Of a stretch of 64,000 nucleotides of DNA, positions 18,949 through 29,797 are shown in pieces; position 1 is the first letter of the stretch, and each line of letters begins with the position of its first letter. The stretch spans positions 62,001 through 126,000 of the forward strand of contig NZ_PJRT01000020.1 of assembly GCF_002858935.1 (NCBI RefSeq), in the 5' to 3' direction. The DNA comes from Pantoea endophytica (GTDB lineage Bacteria; Pseudomonadota; Gammaproteobacteria; Enterobacterales; Enterobacteriaceae). The notes under the pieces were generated by a model. That model worked only from the letters and a program-made list of their open reading frames with translations, searched no databases and was not told where the DNA came from. The translations under genes and the position numbers were made by a program.

Positions 18949-21900
18949 AGCTGTGGAAAAAGGTCCTGATTGGCATCGGTATTTTTCTGGTGCTGCTGTT
19001 GGGCAGCATCGCGTTTCTGGTGGGCACCACGCCGGGTTTGCATCTGCTGCTGAAAGGCGCCGATCGCTGGGTGCCAGGTTTGTCGATCAAACAGGTGGAA
19101 GGTGGCTGGCGCGATCTAACGCTAAGCGGCGTGAAGTATGAGATGCCGGGCGTCAGTGTGGATGCCGGACGTTTCCACCTGGCGCTGAATCTCAACTGCC
19201 TGCTGCATTCGTCGGTGTGTGTCAATGACATCGCGCTGCAGGATGTCAGCGTGGTGGTCGATAGCAAAAAAATGGCACCGGCCAGCGCCCCGCCGCCGGA
19301 AGAGGAAAGCGGCAGCACCAATCTCAGCACGCCGTATCCCATCACGCTCAGCAAAGTCGGCCTGCATAACATCAACGTTAAAGTGGATGACACCGCAATT
19401 TCCCTGCTCGACTTTACCACCGGCCTGCAGTGGCAGGATCGTGCACTGACGCTGACGCCAACCCATATCCAAAGCCTGCTGATTGCGCTGCCGAAAGCGG
19501 CCAAGGTGGTGGATGAGCAGGTGGTGCAGCCAAAAGTGCAGCAGCCGCAGCCGGATGAACAGCCGCTGGGCGAAACGCTGCAGGCGATGTTCGCTAAGCC
19601 GCTATTACCAGAGATGCCGGACTTCCAGCTGCCGCTGAACATCACCGTGCAGGAACTGTTGGGCGAACAGCTGCGCATCACCGGCGATACCGACATCTCA
19701 ATCACGCGTCTGCTGTTAAAAGCCAAAACCGCCGATCGTCATCTCCAACTGGAAACCTTTGATGTCGATTCGCCGCAAGGGCAGGTGAACGCCAGCGGTG
19801 AAGCAACGTTGGCCGATAACTGGCCGGTGAATTTTGCGCTGAACGGCACGCTCAATCTCGACCCGATCAAGGGCGAGAAGATCAAAATGAACCTTGCAGG
19901 CGCGATGCGTGACGAGCTGAAGCTCGGGCTGAATCTTTCCGGTCCGGTGCGTGCGCAGCTGGATGCGACCACGCAACCTGCGGTCGCTGGTTTGCCGCTG
20001 GCGCTAAAACTCACCAGCCCGCAGCTGCGCTGGCCGCTCACCGGCGCAGTGCAGTATCAGGCGGATAATCTCGATTATCAGTTCAAAGGCAAAGCCACCG
20101 ATTACGTGATGTCGCTGCGCACTGCGGTGAAAGGCGAAGGCGTGCCGCCTGCCAGCATTGCGCTGGACGGCAAAGGCAACGAGCAGCAGTTCAATCTTGA
20201 TAAGCTGCGCGTGGCGGCGCTGCAGGGCAATATCGATCTGACGGCGCTGGTGGACTGGAGCAAAGCCATCAGCTGGCGCAGCGAATTGACGCTGTCCGGC
20301 ATCAACACTGCCAAACAGTATCCGGATTGGCCAGCGAAGCTGGAGGGCAAAATTGCCACGCGCGGCAGCTTGTACGGCGGAACCTGGCAGCTCAGCGTGC
20401 CGCAGCTGGAGCTGAAAGGAAACGTTAAGCAGAACGCGGTGAGCGCCAAAGGTACGTTGACCGGCAACAGCTACAACCAGTGGAAAGTGCCCGGCCTTAA
20501 CATTGCGCTGGGTCGCAACCATCTGGACGTGAAGGGCGAGCTGGGCGACACGCTCAATCTCGACGCTAACATCGATGCGCCAAAGCTGGATAACGCGCTG
20601 CCGGGCCTGGGCGGCGTCGCCAAAGGTACCATCAAAGCACGCGGCACCTTACAAGCGCCGCAGCTGCTGGCCGATCTCACGGCTACCGGTTTGCGCTGGC
20701 AGCAGCTGCAGATCCGTCGCGTGGCGTTACAGGGCGATGTGAAATCCAGCGATCAGATCGCCGGTAAGCTGCAACTGCGCGTGGAACAGCTGCAGCAGGA
20801 CGCGCTGAAAGTGAACCTGTTAACGCTGAACGCCGACGGCAACGAAAAGCAGCATCAGCTGAAGCTCGAGGTACAGGGCGAACCGGTTTCCGGTCAGCTG
20901 GCGCTGAACGGCAGCTTTGATCGCAAAACCGAGCGCTGGCAGGGCAATCTCAACAACACGCGTTTCGACACGCCGATAGGCGAATGGCGACTGACGCGGG
21001 CGATGGCGATTGATTACCTCAACAGCAAGCAGACCGCCACCATTGGGCCGCACTGCTGGCAGAACCCGAACGCGCAGCTGTGCGTACCGGAACCGATTGA
21101 AGCCGGTGCCAGCGGACATGCGCATGTGGTGCTCAATCGCTTCGATCTGGCGATGATCAAACCGTTCCTCACCGATGCCACCAAACTGAACGGCGTGTTC
21201 AGTGGTGATGCGCGCGTTAACTGGACCGCCGACGGCGCGCTGCCAACCGGCACCTTAGCGCTGAAAGGCAGCGGCGTGAAAGTGGAGCAAGACGTACAGG
21301 GCAACAGTTTGCCTATCGCCTTCGACACGCTGAACCTGAATGCGGCGCTGCGTAACGGTCGCGCACAGCTTGACTGGCTGATCCATATCGTCAACAACGG
21401 CCAGCTGAGCGGCAATGTGCAGATCGCCGATCCTGAGAATCGGCGTCAGCTGTCGGGCAACATCGGCATCAGCAATATTTCGCTGGCGATGTTGAATCCG
21501 GCGCTGATGCAGGGCGAGAAGATCAAAGGCAACCTGAACAGCAACCTGCGCCTTGGCGGCACGCTGCAGCAGCCGCAGGTGTTTGGTCAGTTGGGGCTGA
21601 GCGATGTGGATGTCGACGGCAGCTTTATGCCAGTCGATCTCACCGCTGCCAACCTCAACATGGTGTTCAACGGCATGAGCTCAACGCTCAACGGCATGAT
21701 TCAGACGGCGCAGGGCAATCTTAACCTGAGCGGTAACGCCGACTGGAGCCAGCTGGATAACTGGCGCGCGCGCGTGGCGGCGCAAGGTAGCCGCATCCGC
21801 GTTACCGTGCCGCCAATGGTGCGCATGGATGTCTCGCCGGATCTGGTGTTTGAAGCCACGCCGGCCGCGTTCAGCCTCGACGGCAAAGTGGATATTCCGT

Positions 21901-22715
21901 GGGCGCGCATTACCGTGCAGGAAGTGCCGGAAAGCGCCACCGGCGTCTCCTCTGATGAAGTGATGCTGGATCAAAATCTTAAGCCGATTCAGCCGAAAAC
22001 GGCGGCGATCCCGATCAACAGCAATCTGGTGATCCACGTCGGTAATGATGTGCGGCTCTCGGCGTTTGGCCTAAAAGCTAGGCTGAATGGCGATCTCAAA
22101 CTGGTGCAGGATAAAAACGGCCTCGGCTTGAATGGTCAGATCAACATCCCATCCGGCCGCTTCCACGCTTATGGTCAGGATCTGCTGGTGCGTAAAGGTG
22201 AGCTGCAATTCGCCGGACCGCCGGACCAGCCTTACGTCAATCTCGAGGCGATCCGTAATCCTGAGGCCACTGAAGACGATGTCACCGCCGGATTACGGGT
22301 AACCGGGCTGGCGGATGAGCCGAAAGTGGAAGTGTTCTCCGATCCGGCGATGTCACAGCAGGAAGCGCTTTCTTACCTGTTACGTGGTCAGGGACTCAAC
22401 AGCGATGGCGACAGCAACGCATTAACTTCCGCGCTGGTGGGATTGGGGGTTGCGCAAAGTGGTCAGGTTGTGGGTAAAATCGGCGAGACCTTCGGTGTCA
22501 GTAATCTCGCGGTTGATACCGCTGGCGTAGGCGATAGCCAGCAGGTGCAGGTGAGTGGTTACGTGTTGCCGGGTCTACAAGTAAAATACGGTGTTGGCAT
22601 ATTTGATTCACTGGCGACCTTAACCTTGCGTTATCGCCTGATGCCCAAACTCTATTTAGAAGCCGTGTCGGGTCTCGATCAGGCACTGGATCTGCTCTAT
22701 CAGTTTGAGTTTTAG
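18945..22715 (+). CDS. tamB: TamB, inner-membrane-anchored AsmA-like bridge protein
   Basis: 1256-residue protein of the AsmA/YhdP group that spans the periplasm as a long hydrophobic groove and carries lipids or substrates to TamA. One N-terminal membrane helix (~7-27, [20 protein letters not shown]) is followed by a very long beta-rich region. The C-terminal TamB (DUF490) domain occupies the last ~330 residues and contains [20 protein letters not shown]. It ends LYQFEF, with the barrel-type terminal Phe. It overlaps tamA by four bases; ytfP follows two bases after its stop. Confidence 0.97.
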   Translation: MKLWKKVLIGIGIFLVLLLGSIAFLVGTTPGLHLLLKGADRWVPGLSIKQVEGGWRDLTLSGVKYEMPGVSVDAGRFHLALNLNCLLHSSVCVNDIALQDVSVVVDSKKMAPASAPPPEEESGSTNLSTPYPITLSKVGLHNINVKVDDTAISLLDFTTGLQWQDRALTLTPTHIQSLLIALPKAAKVVDEQVVQPKVQQPQPDEQPLGETLQAMFAKPLLPEMPDFQLPLNITVQELLGEQLRITGDTDISITRLLLKAKTADRHLQLETFDVDSPQGQVNASGEATLADNWPVNFALNGTLNLDPIKGEKIKMNLAGAMRDELKLGLNLSGPVRAQLDATTQPAVAGLPLALKLTSPQLRWPLTGAVQYQADNLDYQFKGKATDYVMSLRTAVKGEGVPPASIALDGKGNEQQFNLDKLRVAALQGNIDLTALVDWSKAISWRSELTLSGINTAKQYPDWPAKLEGKIATRGSLYGGTWQLSVPQLELKGNVKQNAVSAKGTLTGNSYNQWKVPGLNIALGRNHLDVKGELGDTLNLDANIDAPKLDNALPGLGGVAKGTIKARGTLQAPQLLADLTATGLRWQQLQIRRVALQGDVKSSDQIAGKLQLRVEQLQQDALKVNLLTLNADGNEKQHQLKLEVQGEPVSGQLALNGSFDRKTERWQGNLNNTRFDTPIGEWRLTRAMAIDYLNSKQTATIGPHCWQNPNAQLCVPEPIEAGASGHAHVVLNRFDLAMIKPFLTDATKLNGVFSGDARVNWTADGALPTGTLALKGSGVKVEQDVQGNSLPIAFDTLNLNAALRNGRAQLDWLIHIVNNGQLSGNVQIADPENRRQLSGNIGISNISLAMLNPALMQGEKIKGNLNSNLRLGGTLQQPQVFGQLGLSDVDVDGSFMPVDLTAANLNMVFNGMSSTLNGMIQTAQGNLNLSGNADWSQLDNWRARVAAQGSRIRVTVPPMVRMDVSPDLVFEATPAAFSLDGKVDIPWARITVQEVPESATGVSSDEVMLDQNLKPIQPKTAAIPINSNLVIHVGNDVRLSAFGLKARLNGDLKLVQDKNGLGLNGQINIPSGRFHAYGQDLLVRKGELQFAGPPDQPYVNLEAIRNPEATEDDVTAGLRVTGLADEPKVEVFSDPAMSQQEALSYLLRGQGLNSDGDSNALTSALVGLGVAQSGQVVGKIGETFGVSNLAVDTAGVGDSQQVQVSGYVLPGLQVKYGVGIFDSLATLTLRYRLMPKLYLEAVSGLDQALDLLYQFEF

Positions 22716-22717
22716 CA

Positions 22718-23071
22718 ATGCGAATAATTGTCTATGGCAGTTTACGGCGCAAACAGGGAAACAGTCATTGGATGACGAATGCGCAGTGGCTCGGCGACCA
22801 TCAGATTGTGGGGTTTGATCTCTACAATCTGGGTCACTATCCGGGCGTGGTGGAAGGAGAAGGCAGCGTTTATTGCGAGGTGTATCGCATTGACGCCAGC
22901 ACGCTCGGCGAACTTGATGCCTTGCGCACCAAAAATGGCGAATACAAACGCCAGCTTATTCAGACGCCTTACGGCAGTGCCTGGCTGTATGTCTATCAGC
23001 GTTCAGTTGCGGGTCGCACGCATATCGCGAGCGGTGACTGGTTAAGGCGAGATGGCGAAACAGAGGCATAA
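22718..23071 (+). CDS. ytfP: YtfP, gamma-glutamylcyclotransferase-like protein
   Basis: 117-residue protein of the GGCT/AIG2-like fold. The nucleotide-free cavity motif YGSLR lies at residues 5-9 and the likely acidic catalytic Glu lies in DALRTKNGEYKR. Its exact substrate is unknown; members of the fold cyclise gamma-glutamyl compounds. It is the third gene of tamA-tamB-ytfP, an order conserved in enterobacteria, and is closed by a terminator shared with ppa. Confidence 0.93.
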   Translation: MRIIVYGSLRRKQGNSHWMTNAQWLGDHQIVGFDLYNLGHYPGVVEGEGSVYCEVYRIDASTLGELDALRTKNGEYKRQLIQTPYGSAWLYVYQRSVAGRTHIASGDWLRRDGETEA

Positions 23072-23073
23072 AT

Positions 23074-23104
23074 AAAAACACCGTCTATTGGACGGTGTTT
23101 TTTT
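23074..23104. terminator. bidirectional terminator between ytfP and ppa
   Basis: Hairpin AACACCGTC / GACGGTGTT with a 5-base loop. Seven T residues follow on the right and an A-rich run precedes on the left, so it works for both convergent genes. Confidence 0.92.
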
Positions 23105-23124
23105 ATGCGTGGCAGAAAAGAATC

Positions 23125-23655
23125 TTATTTCTTATGCGCGCGCTCGTAAGAGGCGATGATTTCAGCTTTGGCCGCTTCTGCGTTGTCCCAGCCATCAACC
23201 TTCACCCATTTGCCTTTTTCCAGATCTTTGTAGTGCTCGAAGAAGTGGGTGATCTGCGCTTTCAGCAGTTCTGGCAGGTCGTTCACATCTTTGATGTGAT
23301 CGTACTCTTTGCTCAGCTTGGTGTGCGGCACCGCAACCAGTTTGGCATCTTCGCCAGACTCGTCGGTCATTTTCAGCACGCCAACGGGACGGCAGCGGAT
23401 CACTGAGCCCGGTACCAGCGGATAAGGGGTTGGCACCAGCACGTCAACCGGGTCACCATCCAGAGACAGGGTGTGGTTGATGTAGCCGTAGTTGCACGGA
23501 TAGAACATGGCGGTAGACATGAAACGGTCTACAAACAGGGCGCCAGACTCTTTGTCGACTTCATATTTGATCGGATCGGCGTTAGCCGGGATCTCAATGA
23601 CAACGTAGATATCTTCTGGCAACTCTTTACCTGCAGGCACCTGGTTCAAACTCAT
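23125..23655 (-). CDS. ppa: inorganic pyrophosphatase (family I)
   Basis: Essential Mg-dependent hexameric enzyme that hydrolyses pyrophosphate to phosphate and so pulls biosynthetic reactions forward. The 176 residues equal the E. coli length. Active-site segments are [33 protein letters not shown], and the signature-type run [13 protein letters not shown]. The ATG at 23655 gives [10 protein letters not shown] as in E. coli, with AAGGAAAG upstream; five extra upstream codons are not supported. Confidence 0.98.
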   Translation of the reverse strand: MSLNQVPAGKELPEDIYVVIEIPANADPIKYEVDKESGALFVDRFMSTAMFYPCNYGYINHTLSLDGDPVDVLVPTPYPLVPGSVIRCRPVGVLKMTDESGEDAKLVAVPHTKLSKEYDHIKDVNDLPELLKAQITHFFEHYKDLEKGKWVKVDGWDNAEAAKAEIIASYERAHKK

Positions 23656-23755
23656 CTGGCTTTCCTTCATTAGTCATATGTTGAGTGACGGCTATTATAG
23701 CCAACTGACTCTGAAAGTATGCCCCCTTTTTGGCGTTTCGGAATGCTCCAACCCG

Positions 23756-24205
23756 CTACTTCGCCGTGACAAACAGCGAGACGATCCCCGCCGCAATCAG
23801 TGGTCCAACCGGCACACCACGGAAGAAGGCCACGCCAATCACCGTACCAATCAACAGCCCACCAATCACCGACGGCTGCACGCTCATAAAGTTCACGCCG
23901 CGTCCGCCCAGCCAGGCAACGAAAACCCCCACCACAATCGCGATAATTGATTGCCAGTTGGCGAACGATTTCAACAGCGAAGAAGCCGGCAGCGTACCGC
24001 TGGCCAGCGGCGCCATCACCGCAACGGTGAGGATGATGATGCCAATCTGAATGCCCTGTTTTTCCACATAGGGAAAGAATTGCGACAGCGGGGTGAGCTT
24101 GATCGCCAGCAGGATCAGAATCGAGATGGTAACGGCGCTGTTATGAACGAAATAGCTGAGGACGGCGAGGCAAACAAGAATGATGGTGGAGGCATAAGCA
24201 GCCAT
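23756..24205 (-). CDS. yeaL: YeaL-type DUF441 membrane protein
   Basis: 149-residue inner-membrane protein with four to five hydrophobic helices and no known function. It matches the DUF441 family and E. coli YeaL along its length: [51 protein letters not shown] and [17 protein letters not shown]. In E. coli yeaL lies elsewhere in the chromosome. An AGGGAGA site precedes the ATG. It is followed downstream (same strand) by ppa after a 100-base gap. Confidence 0.9.
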   Translation of the reverse strand: MAAYASTIILVCLAVLSYFVHNSAVTISILILLAIKLTPLSQFFPYVEKQGIQIGIIILTVAVMAPLASGTLPASSLLKSFANWQSIIAIVVGVFVAWLGGRGVNFMSVQPSVIGGLLIGTVIGVAFFRGVPVGPLIAAGIVSLFVTAK

Positions 24206-24275
24206 GGTTTCTCCCTGCAGATTAATGGGCGCGCTGGCCGATGCCAGCGCTAAGCGTATTAAACGCTTACATTAA

Positions 24276-24689
24276 TCAACAATCGTCGGGGTTGGCGCAA
24301 CTGCCTTTGTTAATTGATTGCAACATCAGCGCCTGATTACGCACCAGACTGACGCCCTGCGCACCAACTGACAGCGCGGCCATCGTGCCCTGGCTGCTAA
24401 CAAAATAGCTGCGGCTGGCATCCAGCCAACTGTCGCGATAGGTCAGCCACGCGCGCTGGGCGCTGCGCAATTTGTCTTTAGGTGCGCCGGTTAATTTTTT
24501 CATTGCTTGGGTGTACTGCGCGTTCATCTCTTTATCCCAGGCTTTATTGGCGGTGCCGTAGCATTGAGACATGCCGGCGGTGCTGGATTCCTTATTCAGA
24601 CACTGATCGAGCTGCTGATCGATAGGGTTTTGTTGCGCTGCCGCAAAACCACTGACCAACAAACACGCCATCGGGAGCCATTTTTTCAT
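24276..24689 (-). CDS. secreted LprI-like (DUF1311) protein
   Basis: 137-residue exported protein with a signal peptide (MKKWLPMACLLVSGFAAA). The mature part carries the LprI/DUF1311 pattern: QLDQCLNKESSTAGMSQCYG, then KAWDKEMNAQYTQAMKKL and LRSAQRAWLTYRDSW. Four cysteines (two in the N-terminal part, two in the final SCANPDDC) could form disulfides. LprI of Mycobacterium inhibits lysozyme; whether this family member does is not known. It stands alone, divergent from the chemoreceptor gene to its right. Confidence 0.85.
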   Translation of the reverse strand: MKKWLPMACLLVSGFAAAQQNPIDQQLDQCLNKESSTAGMSQCYGTANKAWDKEMNAQYTQAMKKLTGAPKDKLRSAQRAWLTYRDSWLDASRSYFVSSQGTMAALSVGAQGVSLVRNQALMLQSINKGSCANPDDC

Positions 24690-24775
24690 CGTTTCATTCC
24701 TTAGATTTTGCGGGGGCAGAGTTCAGTAAAAGTGAAGTCTGGATGATCGTCAGCCAGTTGACCATCAACAATGGA

Positions 24776-24803
24776 TAAAGTTTCCGCGATCAACTGCCGA
24801 TAA
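24776..24803 (+). promoter_or_regulatory. candidate sigma-28 (FliA) promoter of the second chemoreceptor
   Basis: TAAAGTTT and a perfect GCCGATAA lie with 16 bases between TAAA and GCCGATAA; the consensus spacing is 15. The element closely resembles the E. coli tar promoter, and lies 55 bases before the chemoreceptor ATG. Confidence 0.75.
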
Positions 24804-24858
24804 TCTTTCCGTTTTAGGGCCAGCGGATTTCTGCCTTTTCTTGCAAACGGGGATAATC

Positions 24859-26430
24859 ATGTTCAAACAGCTATCAATTCGTACTGCATTACTCACGCTT
24901 TTGGCTTTTATGACGCTGCTGCTGCTGGCAGTCAGCGCGATGGGCATCTCTGCCATCAACGCAGGCAATCAATCACTGGATGCTATTAACCGCATTCAGG
25001 GAATCGAACTGAACAGTTTGTACCAAAGCAACGCCGATCTCATGCGCGCGCGTGGCAGCGCCGCATTGGCCGTGCGCAAAATCGAAATCGGATTACTGGA
25101 GGACGGCGCCAGCGTCACCAAACAAGCTGAGGAGGATGTCACCAGTTCCCAGCGTCATCTGAAAGCCTTTATTGATGCCGGAACGGTAACGGCTCAGGGT
25201 AAAATCCTGGCCGATGCCGTAGCTACTTCGTTCGCTGCCTATCATAAGGGCGCCATCGTGCCGATGATGGATGCGTTGCAAAAGCAGTATACCGACGAAT
25301 ATTACCAGGTTTTGGAAGGCAACCTCTCAACGCTGGCAAGCAACTACGCGAAAGCCGTGCATGATTTTGCCGTTTATGCTGATGAAGTCTCAGCTACACG
25401 TCTGGCGCAAGCTGCACACAATGAGTGGCAGATGAAAATCATGATTGGCGTGGCGATGGCGTTGACGCTACTGCTGATCGTCATTGCCTGGCAACTGCTG
25501 CGTCGTCTGCTGCTGCGTCCACTCGATGGCGCGATTCTGCATCTGGAGCAAATTGCGGCCGGCGATTTATCCCAGCCGCTGCCCGCAGCCGGAAAGAGTG
25601 AATTAGGCCGTCTCAATCAGGCGCTGGCGAATATGCAGCTGGCGCTCAGCAGTTCGGTAAGTCAGGTGCGCGAAGCCAGCTTACAGATTGATGTGGGAAG
25701 CCGCGAGTTAGCGGCGGGCACCGTGCATCTCTCGCAGCGTACCGAAGAGTCCGCCGCTTCGCTGGAGCAAACCGCGGCCAGCATGGAACAGCTTACCGCC
25801 ACCGTGCGTCTCAATGCCAGCAACGCCAAAGAGGCCAATCAGCTCGCCAGCAATGTCTCCGACAGTGCCGATCGCGGTGCCGAAGTGGTCGGCTACGTGA
25901 TGGAGAAGATGCAGGAGATCACCCAAAGCGCCAATCGCATTGGCGACATCCTCAGCGTGATTGATGGCATTGCCTTCCAGACCAACATCCTGGCACTGAA
26001 CGCTGCGGTTGAAGCCGCGCGTGCCGGTGAACAAGGGCGCGGTTTTGCTGTGGTCGCTAATGAAGTTCGCACGTTGGCTGGTCGCAGCGCCACCGCCGCC
26101 AAAGAGATCCGCGAGCTCATCGCAGAATCGCAGACGCGGGTGCAAGAGGGCAGCGATATGGCCACGCGCGCTGGCGAAACCATGGATGAGATCTCCAGTG
26201 AAGTGATGCGCGTGACCACGCTGATGAAAGAGATCTCCATTGCTTCGGAAGAGCAAAGTCGCGGTATCGAGCAGGTAAATCAGGCGGTGACGCAGATGGA
26301 TGAAGCCGCGCAGCAGAACGCCGCGTTAGTCGAAGAAGCCAGCGCTGCCACCCAATCGCTGGAAGCGCAGTCGCAGCAGTTGCAGGATTCGATGGCGCAA
26401 TTCCGCGTAGTCGCGGCTCTGCCTTCGTAG
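24859..26430 (+). CDS. methyl-accepting chemotaxis protein, Tar/Tsr-like four-helix sensor
   Basis: Chemoreceptor of 523 residues with the classic architecture. A membrane helix (~10-32) leads to a periplasmic four-helix-bundle sensor (~33-190), then a second helix (~192-213), HAMP (~215-268) and the signalling domain. The CheA/CheW-contact tip reads [19 protein letters not shown]. Methylation-type segments flank it ([20 protein letters not shown]). There is no C-terminal NWETF pentapeptide, so it probably depends on other receptors for efficient methylation. The ATG at 24859 opens [12 protein letters not shown]. The ligand is unknown. A sigma-28 promoter precedes it and a terminator follows. 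Confidence 0.94.
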   Translation: MFKQLSIRTALLTLLAFMTLLLLAVSAMGISAINAGNQSLDAINRIQGIELNSLYQSNADLMRARGSAALAVRKIEIGLLEDGASVTKQAEEDVTSSQRHLKAFIDAGTVTAQGKILADAVATSFAAYHKGAIVPMMDALQKQYTDEYYQVLEGNLSTLASNYAKAVHDFAVYADEVSATRLAQAAHNEWQMKIMIGVAMALTLLLIVIAWQLLRRLLLRPLDGAILHLEQIAAGDLSQPLPAAGKSELGRLNQALANMQLALSSSVSQVREASLQIDVGSRELAAGTVHLSQRTEESAASLEQTAASMEQLTATVRLNASNAKEANQLASNVSDSADRGAEVVGYVMEKMQEITQSANRIGDILSVIDGIAFQTNILALNAAVEAARAGEQGRGFAVVANEVRTLAGRSATAAKEIRELIAESQTRVQEGSDMATRAGETMDEISSEVMRVTTLMKEISIASEEQSRGIEQVNQAVTQMDEAAQQNAALVEEASAATQSLEAQSQQLQDSMAQFRVVAALPS

Positions 26431-26437
26431 GCAGCAA

Positions 26438-26464
26438 CAAAAAGCCCGCACGGAGGCGGGCTTT
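26438..26464. terminator. terminator between the chemoreceptor gene and fbp
   Basis: Hairpin AAAGCCCGC / GCGGGCTTT with a short loop. A residues on the left and T residues on the right make it usable from both sides. Confidence 0.85.
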
Positions 26465-26481
26465 GCACAGCGGGAAAAAAC

Positions 26482-27489
26482 TTAGGCTGAATGGTCGTCC
26501 GGATATTCACGGATAAAGCGTTCAACGTCGCCTACCATTGCGTCGTTGCCGCAGAAGAACGGGCAGCGCTGATGCAGCGTTTCTGGCTGGATGTCGAGGA
26601 TGCGATTGGCACCATCGCTGGCTTTACCGCCCGCTTGCTCCGCCAGGAAGGCCATTGGGTTGCATTCGTACAGCAGACGCAGCTTGCCTTTCGGGTGGCT
26701 GGCAGTGCTTGGATAGAGATAGATGCCGCCTTTCAGCAGGTTACGGTGGAAATCGGCCACCAGTGAACCAATGTAGCGCGAGGTATACGGGCGCTTGGTG
26801 GCGATATCTTCTTCCTGACAGAACTTCAGGTATTTCTTCACACCCTGCGGGAAGCGAATGTAGTTACCTTCGTTGATCGAGTAGGTGTAACCCTTCTCCG
26901 GGAAGGTCATGCGCTCGTGGCTCAGGCAGAATACGCCGAGCGACGGATCGTAAGTAAACGCATGCACACCCACGCCAGTGGTGTAAACCATCATGGTCGA
27001 AGAACCGTAAACCACGTAACCCGCGGCAACCTGCTTGTTGCCCGGCTGCATGAAGTCGGCTTCGGTGATTGGCGTGCCCGGCTCGCTGATGCGATGGTAG
27101 ATAGAGAAAATGGTGCCGACGGAAACGTTAACGTCGATGTTTGAAGAACCGTCCAGCGGATCCATTAATACAACGTATTTGCCATTCTCAGAGCCTTCAA
27201 AGATGACGAACTCGTCTTCTTCTTCCGACGCGATACCGGCCACCACGCCGCGTGCTTTCAGGGCGGCTTTCAGCTTTTCGTTGGCAAACAGATCAAGCTT
27301 CATCTGCTGCTCACCCTGCACGTTTTCCACGCCGCTGGCACCCAGAATATCCACCAGACCCGCTTTGTTGATGTCGCGGTGGATAATTTTAGCGCCAAGC
27401 TTAATGGAAGAAATCAGCGCCGTCAGTTCACCTGTGGCGTGTGGAAAGTCGTGTTGCTTCTCGACGATGAATTCGCCTAACGTTTTCAT
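26482..27489 (-). CDS. fbp: fructose-1,6-bisphosphatase class I
   Basis: Gluconeogenic enzyme that hydrolyses fructose 1,6-bisphosphate to fructose 6-phosphate; allosterically inhibited by AMP in enterobacteria. The 335 residues compare with 332 in E. coli. Metal and substrate sites are visible as [27 protein letters not shown] and the C-terminal signature region [19 protein letters not shown]. The ATG at 27489 gives [20 protein letters not shown] as in E. coli; the frame stays open 40 codons upstream, without support. Divergent from mpl. Confidence 0.97.
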   Translation of the reverse strand: MKTLGEFIVEKQHDFPHATGELTALISSIKLGAKIIHRDINKAGLVDILGASGVENVQGEQQMKLDLFANEKLKAALKARGVVAGIASEEEDEFVIFEGSENGKYVVLMDPLDGSSNIDVNVSVGTIFSIYHRISEPGTPITEADFMQPGNKQVAAGYVVYGSSTMMVYTTGVGVHAFTYDPSLGVFCLSHERMTFPEKGYTYSINEGNYIRFPQGVKKYLKFCQEEDIATKRPYTSRYIGSLVADFHRNLLKGGIYLYPSTASHPKGKLRLLYECNPMAFLAEQAGGKASDGANRILDIQPETLHQRCPFFCGNDAMVGDVERFIREYPDDHSA

Positions 27490-27655
27490 AACACATTCCC
27501 TGCATCTACGATGGAGTGGCAGCAGCTGTAACAAGCTACCAACGTATGAGCGCAGTTTAGCCGATTGAACTTTAAAAACCATAGTCCTAATCCGTTTCTT
27601 CCCTCTCAACTCGGCGTTACACTGTGCGCCGAACTTTTGAGTAATGGATCTCTTT

Positions 27656-29011
27656 ATGCGTATTCACATCCTCGGGATTTGTGGCACTTTCATGGGCGGA
27701 CTGGCGATGCTGGCGCGCTCGCTGGGACACGAAGTGACCGGCTCAGACGCCAATGTCTATCCGCCGATGAGCACGTTGCTGGAACAGCAAGGCATTGAAT
27801 TGACTGAAGGTTACGATGCCAGCCAGCTCGATCCGCAACCGGATCTGGTGATCATTGGTAACGCGATGACGCGCGGCAATCCTTGTGTCGAAGCGGTACT
27901 GGAACGCAACATTCCTTACCTCTCCGGCCCGCAATGGCTGCACGATTTCGTCCTGCGCGATCGTTGGGTGCTGGCGGTGGCGGGAACCCACGGCAAAACC
28001 ACCACAGCCGGCATGGCAGCGTGGATTCTCGAGGCCTGCGGCCTGGAACCGGGCTTTATCATCGGTGGTGTGCCAGGAAACTTCGAGGTTTCGGCAAAAT
28101 TAGGAAAAAGTCCATTCTTCGTCATCGAAGCGGATGAGTACGACAGCGCGTTCTTCGACAAGCGTTCCAAGTTTGTGCATTACTGCCCGCGCACGCTGAT
28201 CCTCAACAACCTCGAATTCGATCACGCGGATATCTTTGACGATCTGCGCGCCATCCAGAAGCAGTTCCATCATTTGATCCGTATCGTGCCGGGCCAGGGC
28301 AAGATCCTGCTGCCGGAGCACGACAACAACATCAAGCAAGTGATGGCGATGGGCTGCTGGAGCGAGCAGGAAACGGTGGGCGATAACGGTCACTGGCAGG
28401 CGAAAAAGTTGACGCCCGACTCTTCACATTGGGAGATCTGGCTCGACGGCGAGAAAGTCGGCGAAGTGAACTGGGCGCTGGTGGGCGAGCACAACATGCA
28501 CAATGGCCTGATGGCGATTGCAGCGGCGCGTCATGTTGGGGTGAAACCGGGGGATGCCGGTGAAGCACTGAGCAGCTTCATCAATGCGCGTCGTCGTCTC
28601 GAACTGCGTGGTGAAGTGAATGCCATCAAGGTGTACGACGATTTCGCTCACCATCCTACCGCGATTCTCGCCACGCTGGCGGCGCTGCGCAGCAAAGTGG
28701 GCGGCACCGCACGCATTCTGGCGGTGCTGGAGCCGCGCTCAAATACCATGAAGATGGGGGTGAGCAAGAACGAGTTAGCGCCATCGCTGGGCCGCGCAGA
28801 CGAAGTGTTCCTGTTCCAGCCGCACCATATTCCGTGGCAGGTTTCCGATGTCGCTGAGGCGTGCATTCAACCAGCGCAGTGGAGCGCGGATATCGATACG
28901 TTGGTGGAAATGGTGGCGAAGAAAGCCCAGCCAGGCGATTCGATCCTGGTGATGAGTAACGGCGGATTTGGTGGTATTCACCAGAAACTGCTGGAGCGGT
29001 TAGGGCGGTGA
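27656..29011 (+). CDS. mpl: UDP-N-acetylmuramate:L-alanyl-gamma-D-glutamyl-meso-diaminopimelate ligase
   Basis: Mur-ligase-family enzyme of peptidoglycan recycling. It joins the recovered tripeptide L-Ala-gamma-D-Glu-meso-Dap to UDP-MurNAc with ATP. The protein has 451 residues. The N-terminal Rossmann motif is [13 protein letters not shown], the ATP-binding P-loop [11 protein letters not shown] lies at ~112-122, and the central and C-terminal Mur domains include [14 protein letters not shown] and [12 protein letters not shown]. The ATG at 27656 matches the family start MRIHILGI. It is divergent from fbp, as in E. coli. Confidence 0.96.
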   Translation: MRIHILGICGTFMGGLAMLARSLGHEVTGSDANVYPPMSTLLEQQGIELTEGYDASQLDPQPDLVIIGNAMTRGNPCVEAVLERNIPYLSGPQWLHDFVLRDRWVLAVAGTHGKTTTAGMAAWILEACGLEPGFIIGGVPGNFEVSAKLGKSPFFVIEADEYDSAFFDKRSKFVHYCPRTLILNNLEFDHADIFDDLRAIQKQFHHLIRIVPGQGKILLPEHDNNIKQVMAMGCWSEQETVGDNGHWQAKKLTPDSSHWEIWLDGEKVGEVNWALVGEHNMHNGLMAIAAARHVGVKPGDAGEALSSFINARRRLELRGEVNAIKVYDDFAHHPTAILATLAALRSKVGGTARILAVLEPRSNTMKMGVSKNELAPSLGRADEVFLFQPHHIPWQVSDVAEACIQPAQWSADIDTLVEMVAKKAQPGDSILVMSNGGFGGIHQKLLERLGR

Positions 29012-29014
29012 TGG

Positions 29015-29133
29015 TGCGGGTTTTCCCCTCACCCTGGCCCTCTCCCGCAAGCGGGCGAGGGAATATTTAGGTGGAGCTCGGTCAGCCCCTTCTCCCGCTT
29101 GCGGGAGAAGGTTGGGATGAGGGGAAAACCGCA
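29015..29133. repeat. REP/BIME-like composite inverted repeat
   Basis: The whole gap between mpl and darP is one large inverted repeat. The outer arms GGTTTTCCCCTCA (left, with one base different) and TGAGGGGAAAACC (right) enclose two inner hairpins, TCTCCCGCAAGCGGGCGAG and CTTCTCCCGCTTGCGGGAG. The layout matches paired REP units. It may protect or end the two convergent transcripts. The same GGGGA/CTCTCCC vocabulary recurs at 39353-39510, 46262-46358 and 47378-47401. Confidence 0.75.
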
Positions 29134-29139
29134 GAAAAC

Positions 29140-29682
29140 TTACGCTTCTGCCAACTCGCGCAGATACTGGAAAATCAGGCGGGCAGATTTTGGCGGCTTA
29201 TTCGCGGCTTTCTCTTTCTGCGCGTTACGGATCATGCTGCGCAGTTGCTGACGATCGGCGTGCGGATAGAGGTTAAACACTTCAGCGACCGCGTCATCAC
29301 CTTGCTCGATCAAACGATCGCGCAAAATCTCCAGCTTATGGAACAGTGCAACCTGCTGGTTGTGACGGTTCTTCAGCTTATCCAGCGCCTGGCGAATCGG
29401 ATCTTCATCGCGTGAACGCAGCATCTTACCGATCAGCTGCAGCTGACGGCGGCGGCCTTCTTTCTTGATGCGCTGCGCCAGTTCAATCGCGTCGCGCAGT
29501 TGTTCGTCGAGTGGGATCTTGTCGAGGGAATTTTTCCCCAGCTCAACCAGCTCGGCACCAAGGCGTTTTAGCTCTTCGGCATCGCGTTTAATTTCGCTTT
29601 TGCTGACCCAGATAATCTCTTCATCTTCTTCGTCATTATTATCCGGCACATCGTCGAGCCAGTCTTCGGGCTGCTTGGTCAT
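29140..29682 (-). CDS. darP: DarP (YjgA), 50S ribosome assembly factor
   Basis: 180-residue cytoplasmic protein that binds late 50S precursors and helps mature the peptidyl-transferase region. It is mostly helical and highly charged. The N-terminus is acidic ([20 protein letters not shown]), followed by the conserved [40 protein letters not shown] and [13 protein letters not shown]. The C-terminus carries [16 protein letters not shown]. Divergent from pmbA, the usual arrangement. Confidence 0.95.
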   Translation of the reverse strand: MTKQPEDWLDDVPDNNDEEDEEIIWVSKSEIKRDAEELKRLGAELVELGKNSLDKIPLDEQLRDAIELAQRIKKEGRRRQLQLIGKMLRSRDEDPIRQALDKLKNRHNQQVALFHKLEILRDRLIEQGDDAVAEVFNLYPHADRQQLRSMIRNAQKEKAANKPPKSARLIFQYLRELAEA

Positions 29683-29797
29683 CTCTTGGCTCCCAAAAAA
29701 AAGAGGCTAATCCTACCAGTTTATCGGGCGACTGCGAAATTGTTCTCTGAGTCTGATAGACTCAAACAATTCATACTTAAGATTAGACGGCAGGTCG

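Noticed and set aside
28996..29133. CRISPR array
   Set aside because: The repeats are inverted hairpins without regular spacers; they fit REP-type elements.
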